From Bacteroidales bacterium (GTDB lineage: Bacteria; Bacteroidota; Bacteroidia; Bacteroidales; UBA10428): DNA of 64,000 nt. The position numbers and the translations under genes were made by a program. How positions within the stretch are numbered: position 1 is the first letter of the stretch; the number at the start of each line of letters is the position of its first letter. Under the pieces are notes generated by a model that worked only from the letters and a program-made list of their open reading frames with translations, made no database searches and was not told the DNA's origin. Of this stretch, positions 51,999 through 61,646 are shown piece after piece. Location of the stretch: positions 1 through 64,000 of the forward strand of contig JAFGVA010000140.1 in the NCBI GenBank assembly GCA_016938235.1, given 5' to 3'.

Positions 51999-54900
51999 AT
52001 GATCAGGAAATTGACATTAGCAGGGATTTCCATTCTATTGCTTTCCGGAGCATGGACACAGGAGGATCATTTAATTTTTCAACGAATACCTGAAGGAATT
52101 TCAGGGAATTTTGTCAGAAGTATTGTAAAAGATTCCCGCGATTACATGTGGTTTGGAACCTACACCGGTCTGAATAAATTTGATGGCACAACTATTATCA
52201 ACTATGAACATATCCCAAATGACTCTAACAGCATTTCGCATAACGGGATAAATTCAATCTGTGAGGATAACAACAAAAAATTATGGATAGGAACAAGTCA
52301 GGGCCTATGTTATTATAATCCGAACCTTGACAATTTTGTAAATCTCAATTACAGTATCGAAGGTTTAAATCCCATAAAATATGTGTATATCTCGAGTCTG
52401 TATTGTAATAACAGTAATAAATTGTGGGCAGGAACTTTCGGCAACGGAATTGTAATTATTGACAAAAATAACTTTGAAGCTCATAATCTATGGATTGATA
52501 CTGTTCCCTCTTCCAGATCGAAATATGTAAACTGTATTGAACCCTGTGACTCATTATTAACCTGGATTGGTACCCAGAAAGGACTTTTCCTGATTGAAAA
52601 TCAAACGGAAATACCCGTACGCATAACAAATAAAAAATGTAAAGATGAAAATATCACTGCTTTAACTACCGGTTCTGAAGGGAAACTGTATGTAGCAAAT
52701 CAGGATGGCCAGTTGTTTGTAGTAACAAAAACAAATGAAGAATATTTCTGGAAGGAGATTTTGGTTCACACCTCCGAAAAAAACAGTAACCAGAAGAGAA
52801 TACTCAGTCTGAAAACATATAATAATCAGCTATATATTGGAAGAGAAAATGGCGGATTAACGGTCTTTGATTTAATAACAGAACAAACAAAGCATTACTC
52901 TTCAAATGAAGGAGATAAATATAGTTTAGCCGGCAATTCTGTATGGAATATTTATCCGGATGAAACAGGTCGAATCTGGATTGGTACCTACCGGCAAGGT
53001 GTTTGTTTTTACGACCCTTATTATAATTATTTTGAAGGGTATGACAGGAACCTTACTGTTCAACCTACCTTAACTGACAATAATATCACCAGTTTTTCTA
53101 TTGATAAGGAAGGTTTATTATGGATTGGCACTGATGGTGGAGGCATCAGCCTGTTTAATCTTACCGAAAGAAAAGTTGTAAAGAATTATAATACAAAAAC
53201 GGATATTTCACTTACAAGTAATGCGGTAATATGTTTATTGAACGATTCTAAAGGCAATACCTGGGCCGGAACCTGGGGAGGCGGCATTGATTTTTTAAGT
53301 ACAACAAGTAAAAAAATAATGAATTACAGGGTAGTCGCAGATGGATCCGGAGATAATAACATACAGTGCCTGTTCGAAGATTCGAAAGGAACAATTTGGG
53401 CCGGAACTGCCGGAAGCGGGCTTTTCAGGTTTGATGAAAAGGCAAACGAATTTGTTTCTGCCAGCAATATCGGTCACAAAATTTTCTTACCAAATAGTGT
53501 TTATATAACCGATATTCTTGAAGATCACGAACACAGAATGTGGATATCGACCTTGTTTGGCTTATTGTGTTTCCCTGAAAATGAACAAACCGATTCTTTC
53601 AGATTCTACTTCAATAATTTTATGGAGGGAAGCATAAACAGCAATCAAATTGCCTGTATGTATCAGGATACCGAAAATGCATTATGGTTTGGAACTCTGG
53701 ACAATGGAATTAACAGGTATGACCATTCCACGGGAAAGTTCACCCAAATTACAGCTGAAGATGGCTTATCAAGCAACTCTATAAAAAGTATTATCGATGA
53801 CAATTACAATAATCTCTGGGTTTGCACAAACAAAGGAATTTCAAAGATTAACAAAACAACACAAGAAATTACTATAATTAAAAAAATAGATGGTCTGTTA
53901 TCGGACGAATTTAATACAAATGCCTGCTTAAGAACTCAGGATAATGAATTATTACTTGGCACGAACAAGGGATTCAATATTATTAGCACGGATATCACAA
54001 ATAAAAATCCTTTTGCTCCGGTAATGTACTTTAAAACCTTATGGGTGAATAACAAAGTGGTTAAACCGGGAGACATCACTGGAATTCTGGAAAAACAAAT
54101 AGGAGAAACAACTGCAATAAGGCTAAATCATAAACAGCAAACCTTTACCATTGAATATGCCGGAATCAGCTATACCCATGCATCAAAAAACAGTTATGCC
54201 TATCAGCTTGAGGGTTTCGACAAGACCTGGCAACAAGCCGGAACAAGAACACAGGCAACTTATACAAATCTTAGTCCGGGAAAATACAGATTCGTAGTTA
54301 AGGCTGCCAATAACGATGGGACATGGTCTTCTACTCCTGCCATATTGCGCATCAGAATAAAACCTTCCTTTTGGATGTCGTGGTGGGCATATATTGTGTA
54401 TGTTATCATACTTATTTCGGCAATATTTCTCGGACTTAACATATATCATGACCGGATTTCCATTCAAAACTCACTCGAAATGGAAAAAATGGCACGAGAA
54501 CAAAACCAGGTACTCAATCAGGCCAAACTGCAATTTTTTACAAATATTTCGCATGAACTGCGAACTCCTTTAAGTCTTATACATGCACCCATTGAGGCCA
54601 TTCTAAATTCTGAAGAATCACAGCCGGAAATCAAAGAAAAGGCCTTGACCGCATTTAAAAACTCAAGTAAGCTAATGCAGCTTGTTAATGAACTAATGGA
54701 TTTCAGAAAGATCGATAATAACAAAATGCATATCCAGGTAGAGAAGTACAATATTGTGAAATTTGTTAAAGAACTTTCGATAGCCTACAGCGATTTGGCA
54801 AATGAAAAAAATATTGCTTTCACAATAAATACAAAAGAGCAGAAACTTATAGGCTACTTTGATTTAAATGCACTTGAAAAAATATTAAACAACCTCATTT

Positions 54901-56072
54901 CCAACGCTTTTAAATTCACTCCTGAAAATGGATTTATTCATATTGAGATCAAAGCCAAACAACAAAAAATTAATGACTCAAATGTTGACTTTGTAAGCAT
55001 TATTGTTACAAACAGTGGCAAGGGCGTTGATGAAAAAGATATTCCATATATTTTTGACAGGTTTTATCAATCAAAAACTGCGAAAAAGCAAGGTTCAGGC
55101 ATCGGGCTTTCCCTCGTTAAAAGCTTATGTGAATTACATCACGGCAGCGTTGAAGTTCAAAGCATACCTAATCAAACAACCTCCTTTATTGTGCAAATTC
55201 CTGTCTCAGAATCAATTTATTCGCCAGAAGAATTTGTCACAGAATCAGAATCACCATCCTCTTTTACTGTTCAGGATGGTGAGGCTGATAAGCAGGTCTC
55301 TGCAACAACTGGTAATTCAGATAGATTTTTAGTGCTGATTGTTGAAGACAATGATGAGCTGAGAACCTATATTGCGAATGAACTTATTAAGGACTTCGAA
55401 ATAATTACTGCAAAAAATGGCAAAGAGGGATTCCATCTTGCAAAGGAAAAAATACCGGATCTTATCTTAAGCGATGTGTTAATGCCCGAAATGGATGGAA
55501 CAGAACTTTGTTTTTTGATTAAAAAGGAAATTAGCACTTGTCACATACCCATTGTTCTGCTCACTGCAAAAACCACTGTCGATGACAAAGTGAAGGGTAT
55601 AGAAACCGGAGCAGACGTTTATATAACAAAACCTTTTAGCATACGATTTCTAAAATCGCAGGTTAACCGGCTGATTGAAAACAGAAACAATCTATATAAA
55701 ATATTCAGCCAGGAAGTACATCTCACACCAGGCAAAATTGCCAAAAACAAAATTGATGAAGAATTTCTGAATACAATTATTAATTATATAGTTGATAATT
55801 GCAATGATAAGCAGCTTAGCGTTGAAATTCTTGCCGATAATCTCAATTTATCAAGAGGTCAGCTTTACAAAAAAATTAAAGCCCTTACAGGGCAATCGGC
55901 AGTCGAATTTATTCGCAGTATCCGGTTGAAAGAAGCTGTCAGACTCATGGAAACAAGAAAATATTCACTAACCGAAATAGCTTACCAGACAGGCTTCACC
56001 TCACCATCGTACTTTACAAGAAGTTTTAAAGCACAGTATGGGAAATCTCCCTCTGAATTTCTCGATGTTTAA
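51999..56072 (+). CDS. Hybrid two-component system regulator (HTCS)
   Basis: A 1357-residue sensor-regulator in one chain. Signal peptide (1-20); a periplasmic sensor of two-component propeller repeats (about 25-690; repeated W-I/F-G-T motifs such as MWFGTYTGLNKFDG and LWIGTDGGGISLF); Y_Y_Y domain (about 700-780); membrane helix (about 794-817); HisKA with phospho-acceptor His852 in FFTNISHELRTPL; HATPase (NNLISNAFKFTPENG and GSGIGLSLVKSL); receiver with Asp1159 (LSDVLMPEMDG); and AraC helix-turn-helix (FTSPSYFTRSFKAQYGKSPS). Such proteins sense glycan fragments and activate nearby enzymes, here most likely xylan oligosaccharides. Confidence 0.95.
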   Translation: MIRKLTLAGISILLLSGAWTQEDHLIFQRIPEGISGNFVRSIVKDSRDYMWFGTYTGLNKFDGTTIINYEHIPNDSNSISHNGINSICEDNNKKLWIGTSQGLCYYNPNLDNFVNLNYSIEGLNPIKYVYISSLYCNNSNKLWAGTFGNGIVIIDKNNFEAHNLWIDTVPSSRSKYVNCIEPCDSLLTWIGTQKGLFLIENQTEIPVRITNKKCKDENITALTTGSEGKLYVANQDGQLFVVTKTNEEYFWKEILVHTSEKNSNQKRILSLKTYNNQLYIGRENGGLTVFDLITEQTKHYSSNEGDKYSLAGNSVWNIYPDETGRIWIGTYRQGVCFYDPYYNYFEGYDRNLTVQPTLTDNNITSFSIDKEGLLWIGTDGGGISLFNLTERKVVKNYNTKTDISLTSNAVICLLNDSKGNTWAGTWGGGIDFLSTTSKKIMNYRVVADGSGDNNIQCLFEDSKGTIWAGTAGSGLFRFDEKANEFVSASNIGHKIFLPNSVYITDILEDHEHRMWISTLFGLLCFPENEQTDSFRFYFNNFMEGSINSNQIACMYQDTENALWFGTLDNGINRYDHSTGKFTQITAEDGLSSNSIKSIIDDNYNNLWVCTNKGISKINKTTQEITIIKKIDGLLSDEFNTNACLRTQDNELLLGTNKGFNIISTDITNKNPFAPVMYFKTLWVNNKVVKPGDITGILEKQIGETTAIRLNHKQQTFTIEYAGISYTHASKNSYAYQLEGFDKTWQQAGTRTQATYTNLSPGKYRFVVKAANNDGTWSSTPAILRIRIKPSFWMSWWAYIVYVIILISAIFLGLNIYHDRISIQNSLEMEKMAREQNQVLNQAKLQFFTNISHELRTPLSLIHAPIEAILNSEESQPEIKEKALTAFKNSSKLMQLVNELMDFRKIDNNKMHIQVEKYNIVKFVKELSIAYSDLANEKNIAFTINTKEQKLIGYFDLNALEKILNNLISNAFKFTPENGFIHIEIKAKQQKINDSNVDFVSIIVTNSGKGVDEKDIPYIFDRFYQSKTAKKQGSGIGLSLVKSLCELHHGSVEVQSIPNQTTSFIVQIPVSESIYSPEEFVTESESPSSFTVQDGEADKQVSATTGNSDRFLVLIVEDNDELRTYIANELIKDFEIITAKNGKEGFHLAKEKIPDLILSDVLMPEMDGTELCFLIKKEISTCHIPIVLLTAKTTVDDKVKGIETGADVYITKPFSIRFLKSQVNRLIENRNNLYKIFSQEVHLTPGKIAKNKIDEEFLNTIINYIVDNCNDKQLSVEILADNLNLSRGQLYKKIKALTGQSAVEFIRSIRLKEAVRLMETRKYSLTEIAYQTGFTSPSYFTRSFKAQYGKSPSEFLDV

Positions 56073-56399
56073 ATGGTTATTCCGGCAACAATTCAAATTT
56101 GAAAATAAAAGTTCATTTTGTGAAAGTTGCTAAAAAAGAGAAATGCCATATTTGTTCTTGTAGATATTAAAAGTGAAGATAGTTAGGGTTAGTGCACTCC
56201 TCATTTTAGTTTACATTTTAAGGATCAGTATTATACAGCAGATTATTTAACAAAAAATATTCTCCTTTTTAAAAAATGTTATAATCTGCTGTTAAAGCTG
56301 ATCAATAGGTTATTGAATAGTTATACAGTATGGTTAAAAACCAAAACCCTGGGAACCAACTAAAAAAGAAGCTGTCTACAAACACCACATATAAAAATT
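56073..56399. other. 327-base intergenic region after the hybrid regulator
   Basis: Apart from the inverted repeat at 56235-56292 I see no gene or exact promoter here. It must hold the promoter of the esterase gene that follows. Confidence 0.5.
56235..56292. repeat. Inverted repeat (12-bp arms)
   Basis: ACAGCAGATTAT (56235-56246) and ATAATCTGCTGT (56281-56292) are perfectly complementary across a 34-base AT-rich spacer, and AACA/TGTT inside adds pairs with a 2-base bulge. It may be a transcript hairpin or a small mobile-element trace. Confidence 0.6.
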
Positions 56400-57587
56400 A
56401 TGAAAACACAGATTTTGTTACTTTCAGCCCTTTTAACTCTTAATTGTTTGGGGCAAACCTATTCCACAAAATGGACAGATATAAATTATGCCGATGACAA
56501 TGAAATTTATCATTTACTTGATATCTATTTGCCTGCGACTGAGAAAGAAGCCTATCCGGTAGTTGTTTATATTTATGGAAGCGCATGGTATAGCAATAAC
56601 CAAAAAGGTGCAGATATAAATACTATAGGAAGTGCTTTGCTGGATGCGGGTTATGCGGTTGTAACACCCAATCATCGTTCAAGTGGGGATACGCTTTTCC
56701 CCGGACAAATTCATGATATTAAAGCAGCTATTCGCTTTTTAAGAGGAAATAGTGAACTTTTTAAACTTGACACCTCTTTTATAGGCATTTCCGGCAGTTC
56801 ATCCGGGGGCCATCTTGCTGCTTTAGCCGGCACATCAGGCCTGGTTATTGAATTTACAATAGACTCAATTACAATGAATATTGAAGGAAATTTAGGAAGC
56901 TATACAAGCTTTAGCAGTGAAGTGGATGCTGTTTGTGATTGGTTTGGGCCTACTGACTTATTGGTTATAGATTCTTGTCGTGGCAGTTCTTTTGGCGCCC
57001 CTGGACAAACCCCTGAGGAAGTGCTTATTGGTGAATCAAAAACAGAAAATAAAACAAGATTCAAGCTTGCAAATCCCATTAGCTATGTAGATTCAACAAA
57101 TCCGCCTTTTTTAATATTTCACGGTGATGCCGATAATGTGGTTCCATATTGCGAAAGTGAATTGCTACACAATGCTTTGCTATTATCAGGTATCGAAAGC
57201 GAATACTTTCTAATTCCAGGCGGGCAGCATTATACAGGTGTACATAACAGCTCCAATATATCTAAAATGATAGAATTTTTCAATGAAATATCCGGAAATG
57301 ACACTTCAGATTCCTCCAATAATTCTACTTCATTTTATAGTCCGATTAATAATAGTTCAATTAAGCTGTATCCTAATCCAACAAATGAGAATATCTCTAT
57401 TGCCGGTATGCAAAAAATTGCTAATTCAGATTACGAGATTTTTGACATTTATGGTAAATCAATTATAAATGGAAAAATCAACAGAAATATAATTGATGTT
57501 TCTATTTTGAATAAAGGTTTGTATTTCATTAAACTTAATTCAAAAGAAGTCAATGACATAGAGGTAGCATGTTTTATCAAGAAATAA
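56400..57587 (+). CDS. Secreted alpha/beta-hydrolase esterase with T9SS tail
   Basis: A 395-residue secreted esterase. After a signal peptide (1-19) comes an alpha/beta-hydrolase domain (about 25-300) with oxyanion region VVVYIYGSAWYS, nucleophile Ser134 in GISGSSSGGHLA, acid in FHGDADNVVP and His in PGGQHYTG. This is the BD-FAE/carboxylesterase-type branch found in polysaccharide loci. The last 75 residues (SIKLYPNPTNENISI to VACFIKK) are a T9SS sorting tail. It follows the hybrid regulator and precedes an SGNH esterase with 54 bases between. Substrate acyl groups are inferred. Confidence 0.87.
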   Translation: MKTQILLLSALLTLNCLGQTYSTKWTDINYADDNEIYHLLDIYLPATEKEAYPVVVYIYGSAWYSNNQKGADINTIGSALLDAGYAVVTPNHRSSGDTLFPGQIHDIKAAIRFLRGNSELFKLDTSFIGISGSSSGGHLAALAGTSGLVIEFTIDSITMNIEGNLGSYTSFSSEVDAVCDWFGPTDLLVIDSCRGSSFGAPGQTPEEVLIGESKTENKTRFKLANPISYVDSTNPPFLIFHGDADNVVPYCESELLHNALLLSGIESEYFLIPGGQHYTGVHNSSNISKMIEFFNEISGNDTSDSSNNSTSFYSPINNSSIKLYPNPTNENISIAGMQKIANSDYEIFDIYGKSIINGKINRNIIDVSILNKGLYFIKLNSKEVNDIEVACFIKK

Positions 57588-57641
57588 GATAAATTTTATA
57601 TGCCGATTATTTTCTATTTTTAATGCTCAAAAAAACCACTC

Positions 57642-59117
57642 ATGAAACAAAAATTATTACTCCCACTGGTTTTTGCTACACTGATTATTTCAGTTTCCGG
57701 CTTTTCGCAAGGTTATCATGTAAGAATAGGCACTATAGGTAACAGTATTACTCATGGTATAGGATTACCTAATCCGGAAACCGATGCGTACCCTGCTCAG
57801 TTGGGAGAAATAATCAAAGATATTTACGGTGATACCTGTATTGTGAAAAACTTCGGACTTACAACTACTACCATGCTCAAGCATGGAGATACACCTTACT
57901 GGAAAACCCAACATTTAAAGGATTATATTGCTTATGCACCAGAAATATGCTTTATCCTTTTAGGCACCAACGATACAAAACCCTATAACTGGGATGTATA
58001 CGGCGATGAGTTTATTGACGATTACCTTGCAATGATTGACACGATTAAACAAAGGAATCCCTCAACAAAATTCATGCTTGGGTATCCACCTCCTGCTTAT
58101 GAAATTGTTTGGGAAATAAGAGATTCTATTATTGTGAATCACATTATTCCTGCAATAGATTCAATTTTAAAACTTGTTGATGCTGAACTTGTAGATTTCT
58201 ATCATCCGCTGTTAGACAGTGTTCATTTGTTCCCCGATAATATTCACCCAAACGTTGATGGAGCCAGAGTACTGGCAGAAATGATACTTGAACAAATAGT
58301 TGAAACAGATATTATTCATCAGGCCGATACCGGTTTAACCTTTGTTACCAGCTTTTCAACTTCAGTATCCAAATTAAAATCCGGCAGCACGGCTGAGCTT
58401 TCATGGACCTCCATCAATGCTGATTCTTTATACCTCAATGGCAAAAAAGTTGACAACGATGGAAGCTTAAGAGTTCAACCCCAGGAAACAACAACATATA
58501 TACTTATTGCTTATGGAGAAAAGCAAAACGACACAGTATCTGTTGAGCAGGTTGTTTATGTTCCGGAACTCACAAGCATAAAAATTTACCCTACTAAATC
58601 GCTTAAAAATGTTGGCGACACAGTTTTCATACAAACAAAATATTACGATCAGGCAAACATACTAATTACAGATCAGTATTTTAATGTACAGTGGCAGATA
58701 ATTGAAGGCAGTGGTACTCTTTATAACCCGACCGATACAGCTGTTTCTTTTATATGTGTTTCATCAGACACTACCACCATCGCTGCAACTTATAACCAAG
58801 CTTCGGACACATCTGTTATTTACATTTTGCCAGGTTCTGAGGTTGTTTCGTCCGTATTTGATGATATTTTCAGTGTATATCCTAATCCTGCCAAAGAAAC
58901 ACTTTCTGTTGAAATTCAGGCAACAATTACTGGAAATGCCCGCCTAACTGTATTCGACACAAAAGCCTCACTTGTTTACCAGACAGGATTTACCTTAACA
59001 AATCCGGAAAAACATATTGAATACCTGAACCTTAATTCATTTGACCCCGGTTTGTACATTATTAATCTGGAATATAACGGTTTGGTTTATACGAGAAAAT
59101 TCAATATTGTGAAATAA
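57642..59117 (+). CDS. Secreted SGNH/GDSL esterase with T9SS tail
   Basis: A 491-residue secreted protein. Signal peptide (1-23); SGNH domain (24-230) with Ser35 in IGTIGNSITHGIG, GTNDTKPYN and the dyad in DNIHPNVDGARV. It resembles acetylesterases of the sialate-O-acetylesterase/CE type. Residues about 240-400 hold two Ig-like domains (TAELSWTSINADSLYLNGK and the later NVQWQIIEGSGTLYNPTDTA), and the end (FSVYPNPAKETLSVEI to TRKFNIVK) is a T9SS sorting tail. A terminator follows. Confidence 0.88.
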   Translation: MKQKLLLPLVFATLIISVSGFSQGYHVRIGTIGNSITHGIGLPNPETDAYPAQLGEIIKDIYGDTCIVKNFGLTTTTMLKHGDTPYWKTQHLKDYIAYAPEICFILLGTNDTKPYNWDVYGDEFIDDYLAMIDTIKQRNPSTKFMLGYPPPAYEIVWEIRDSIIVNHIIPAIDSILKLVDAELVDFYHPLLDSVHLFPDNIHPNVDGARVLAEMILEQIVETDIIHQADTGLTFVTSFSTSVSKLKSGSTAELSWTSINADSLYLNGKKVDNDGSLRVQPQETTTYILIAYGEKQNDTVSVEQVVYVPELTSIKIYPTKSLKNVGDTVFIQTKYYDQANILITDQYFNVQWQIIEGSGTLYNPTDTAVSFICVSSDTTTIAATYNQASDTSVIYILPGSEVVSSVFDDIFSVYPNPAKETLSVEIQATITGNARLTVFDTKASLVYQTGFTLTNPEKHIEYLNLNSFDPGLYIINLEYNGLVYTRKFNIVK

Positions 59118-59138
59118 TTTTTGAATTCAATATATACT

Positions 59139-59162
59139 AATGGGGCTAAATGCCCCATTTTT
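59139..59162 (+). terminator. Terminator after the SGNH esterase
   Basis: AATGGGGC (59139-59146), loop TAAAT, GCCCCATT (59152-59159), then T-run. Confidence 0.85.
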
Positions 59163-60315
59163 AGCTAAACAAAAACCGCTCCGGATTAATCCTTGAGATT
59201 TGATTCCACCATATTTTTTTCTCATACCTGTCAATATCTCTTTTTAAATTAGAGGCAGGCAATACAACATGAAAATCAGTACCCCATAAAACTCTTTCCC
59301 TTACCAGCTTATCTTGTTCCAGCTTCTCTGATAGAATGTTAGCCATGTTATTCTTGTGAATATTAAAAGAGAAATCGGCATAAACATTCTCGTAATTTTT
59401 CATTAACCTGATAATAGTATTTATTCTTTCAGGTTCATCACCTTTGTGAAATCTATTCCATTCGTCTGTTCCTGCAAAATGTGCCAGGTTTAGTTTAAGT
59501 TTCGGATGTTTAAAAAGAACAGGTTCCCATAATTGGGGATTATTGTAAAAAGAGGCATTTTCGGCATATTTCCCGGTGGTTTCGCCTGAATAAAACTCCA
59601 GATTATTATCGACAACCCGGAAGCCTGAGTATGCAGTAGGTTGTGTAGCTCCCACTAAATCGCCACCACAATGGGTGGTTACCGGTATTTTTTTTGATTC
59701 ACAAATCTCATATAGGGGCATTAATACCGGGTCAGAGGGGAGATAACCAAGAGCAGGGTAAACTTTTATCCCAAAGAAAGAATTGGGTTTGCTAAAAGAA
59801 TAAATAAAATTGTCATAAATATCCTTCTTTCGCGGATCAACGGCAAAAAAAGGTAGAATCGCAAATTCATCAATCAGTTTTTTAAGTTCACTTATTTGTC
59901 TTCTAACCGACTTTTGAGGTTTTGAATTCCATCCTGCTTCCAAATCCATCATTAAAGGTGTAAGTATCGTGCTTTGAGGATTATAATAATTCTGAAACAG
60001 AAATTTCAATACCTGCCTCATGTTTTTCATTTTGAAAATTTCTATAAAATCCTCAATATCTGTCCCGGGAATATTCATATTACTACCAAAACCCGAAAGA
60101 AAACTTTCAGCATTGAAGCCTCTTTTTTTATTAGCCATATGTAACCTCAAATGCAGGTATGGAACAGGTACACAAGACTTGTCAAAAATATGACAGTGAG
60201 AATCAATAATAGTATCGGACTTCTGAAGAAGATCTTTTACCATTTGTGGGATTCTATCCCCCGAATCTGAACTAATATTCTCATTAGCCAGGGTTTTGAG
60301 TAGGTTTTCGTTCAT
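59161..60315 (-). CDS. Amidohydrolase-family (TIM-barrel) metal-dependent hydrolase
   Basis: A 384-residue amidohydrolase-2 type protein. The first metal motif is IDSHCHIFDKS (His at residues 40 and 42), VTTHCGGD is the second, LAHFAG the third, and LWGTDFHVV the last aspartate. It also has a polar N-terminal region (1-35) without a signal peptide. Members decarboxylate or hydrolyse aromatic or cyclic compounds; no substrate can be assigned. It is transcribed divergently from the fusion gene. Confidence 0.85.
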   Translation of the reverse strand: MNENLLKTLANENISSDSGDRIPQMVKDLLQKSDTIIDSHCHIFDKSCVPVPYLHLRLHMANKKRGFNAESFLSGFGSNMNIPGTDIEDFIEIFKMKNMRQVLKFLFQNYYNPQSTILTPLMMDLEAGWNSKPQKSVRRQISELKKLIDEFAILPFFAVDPRKKDIYDNFIYSFSKPNSFFGIKVYPALGYLPSDPVLMPLYEICESKKIPVTTHCGGDLVGATQPTAYSGFRVVDNNLEFYSGETTGKYAENASFYNNPQLWEPVLFKHPKLKLNLAHFAGTDEWNRFHKGDEPERINTIIRLMKNYENVYADFSFNIHKNNMANILSEKLEQDKLVRERVLWGTDFHVVLPASNLKRDIDRYEKKIWWNQISRINPERFLFS

Positions 60316-60362
60316 TATTCAGGTATTCTTATCAAAACATCTTACAAGATACAGAAAATATG

Positions 60363-60393
60363 TTTGAAGACTTTTGAAAAATATTTATCTTGT
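60363..60393 (+). promoter_or_regulatory. Candidate promoter of the cytidylyltransferase fusion gene
   Basis: TTTG (60363-60366), 19 bases, then TATCTTGT (60386-60393). The -7 box is imperfect relative to TAnnTTTG, but the spacing is exact. Confidence 0.35.
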
Positions 60394-60484
60394 CGTGCAG
60401 AGTTTTCGACCTACTCTTCAATTTCTAAAAACTGGTTTTACCCTAACTGCATTTTGAAATTAAGATTAAATAAAATTTATATTG

Positions 60485-61636
60485 ATGAAAAAAGTTTTTG
60501 TGTCGGGGTGTTATGATATGTTACACAGTGGTCATGTTGCATTCTTTAAAGAAGCTTCGCAATATGGCGATTTATATGTAGGTATTGGCTCCGATGCTAC
60601 AATAGAATCTTTAAAAGGCAGAAGTACAATCAACAGTGAAGATGAAAGACTATACATGGTAAAGTCGATAAAATACATAACTGATGCCTGGGTAAACCGT
60701 GGGGATGGTATTATTGATTTCAGAAAAGAAATTGAGAATCTTAAGCCAGATATTTTTATTGTAAACAAAGACGGGCACTCACCTGTAAAGGAAAACCTCT
60801 GCAAAGAACTAGGCATTAAATATACTGTACTTGAACGAGTACCCGAAGCGGGACTTCCTGCAAGATCAACAACCTTACTAAGAAAAGAAAACAAGAATCT
60901 CCTGCCCTACCGGATTGATATTGCCGGTACCTGGATCGATCAGCCCTATGTAAATAAAGTTTATCCGGGTTCGTGTATGACTTTATCTATCGAACCGTCA
61001 ATAGAGTTTAACGAACGTAGCGGAATGGCTACCTCTACCCGAAAAAGAGCTTTTGACTTATGGGGACCAACTTTACCTTTAGGAAATCCGGTTAAACTGG
61101 CACAAACTCTTTTCCGGTTTGACAATGAACCTGGTAAAATTGAAATTTCCGGCTCGCAGGATTCTATAGGAATTGCCATTCCCGGATTGTGTTTTTTTAC
61201 ATTCGAAGCCAACCAGTATTGGCCATCAGGCATACAGATTATAGAGGATGAGGAAACCTTAACCTGGCTTGAAGAACATATTTACCTTGTTACACTCTGG
61301 CCAAGAAAAAGAGGTTACGAAGCCACAGCTAATGCAAGCATCACTCCCGAAAACGTAAAAAGACTTACCAATGCTGCCGGGCAATGTTTTGAATCGATCA
61401 AGAAAAAAGATCTAAAGGGCTTTGGAAAATATATGGTTGACTCTTTTAATGCACAAACAGCTATATTTCCAAGCACTTTAGATAAAGATATAGAACAAGT
61501 AATCGATAAGTATAAAAACGATATCTTAGGCTGGAAACTTTCGGGAGCAGGTGGTGGAGGATACCTGATTATGGTCTCCGAGAAACCCGTTGAAAATGCT
61601 TTCAAGATAAAAGCCCGGCGTAGATCCGGATATTAA
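60485..61636 (+). CDS. Cytidylyltransferase fused to a GHMP kinase-like domain
   Basis: A 383-residue fusion. Residues 1-130 form a nucleotidyltransferase: VFVSGCYDMLHSGHVAFFKE with the HxGH motif at 14-17 and a C-terminal RSTTLLRK (usual RSTS/T). Residues 140-383 resemble GHMP sugar kinases of the HddA type: RIDIAGTWIDQP, SGSQDSIGIAIPGL (compare GKQDQYAAAFGG), and the C-terminal GAGGGGYLIM. The ATP loop is SGMATSTRKRAF rather than GLGSSSA. Heptose- or sugar-nucleotide synthesis is suggested, with kinase and transferase in one chain. The start is ATG 60485; a TTG one codon upstream is not needed. Confidence 0.83.
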   Translation: MKKVFVSGCYDMLHSGHVAFFKEASQYGDLYVGIGSDATIESLKGRSTINSEDERLYMVKSIKYITDAWVNRGDGIIDFRKEIENLKPDIFIVNKDGHSPVKENLCKELGIKYTVLERVPEAGLPARSTTLLRKENKNLLPYRIDIAGTWIDQPYVNKVYPGSCMTLSIEPSIEFNERSGMATSTRKRAFDLWGPTLPLGNPVKLAQTLFRFDNEPGKIEISGSQDSIGIAIPGLCFFTFEANQYWPSGIQIIEDEETLTWLEEHIYLVTLWPRKRGYEATANASITPENVKRLTNAAGQCFESIKKKDLKGFGKYMVDSFNAQTAIFPSTLDKDIEQVIDKYKNDILGWKLSGAGGGGYLIMVSEKPVENAFKIKARRRSGY

Positions 61637-61646
61637 TAAAATTTAT

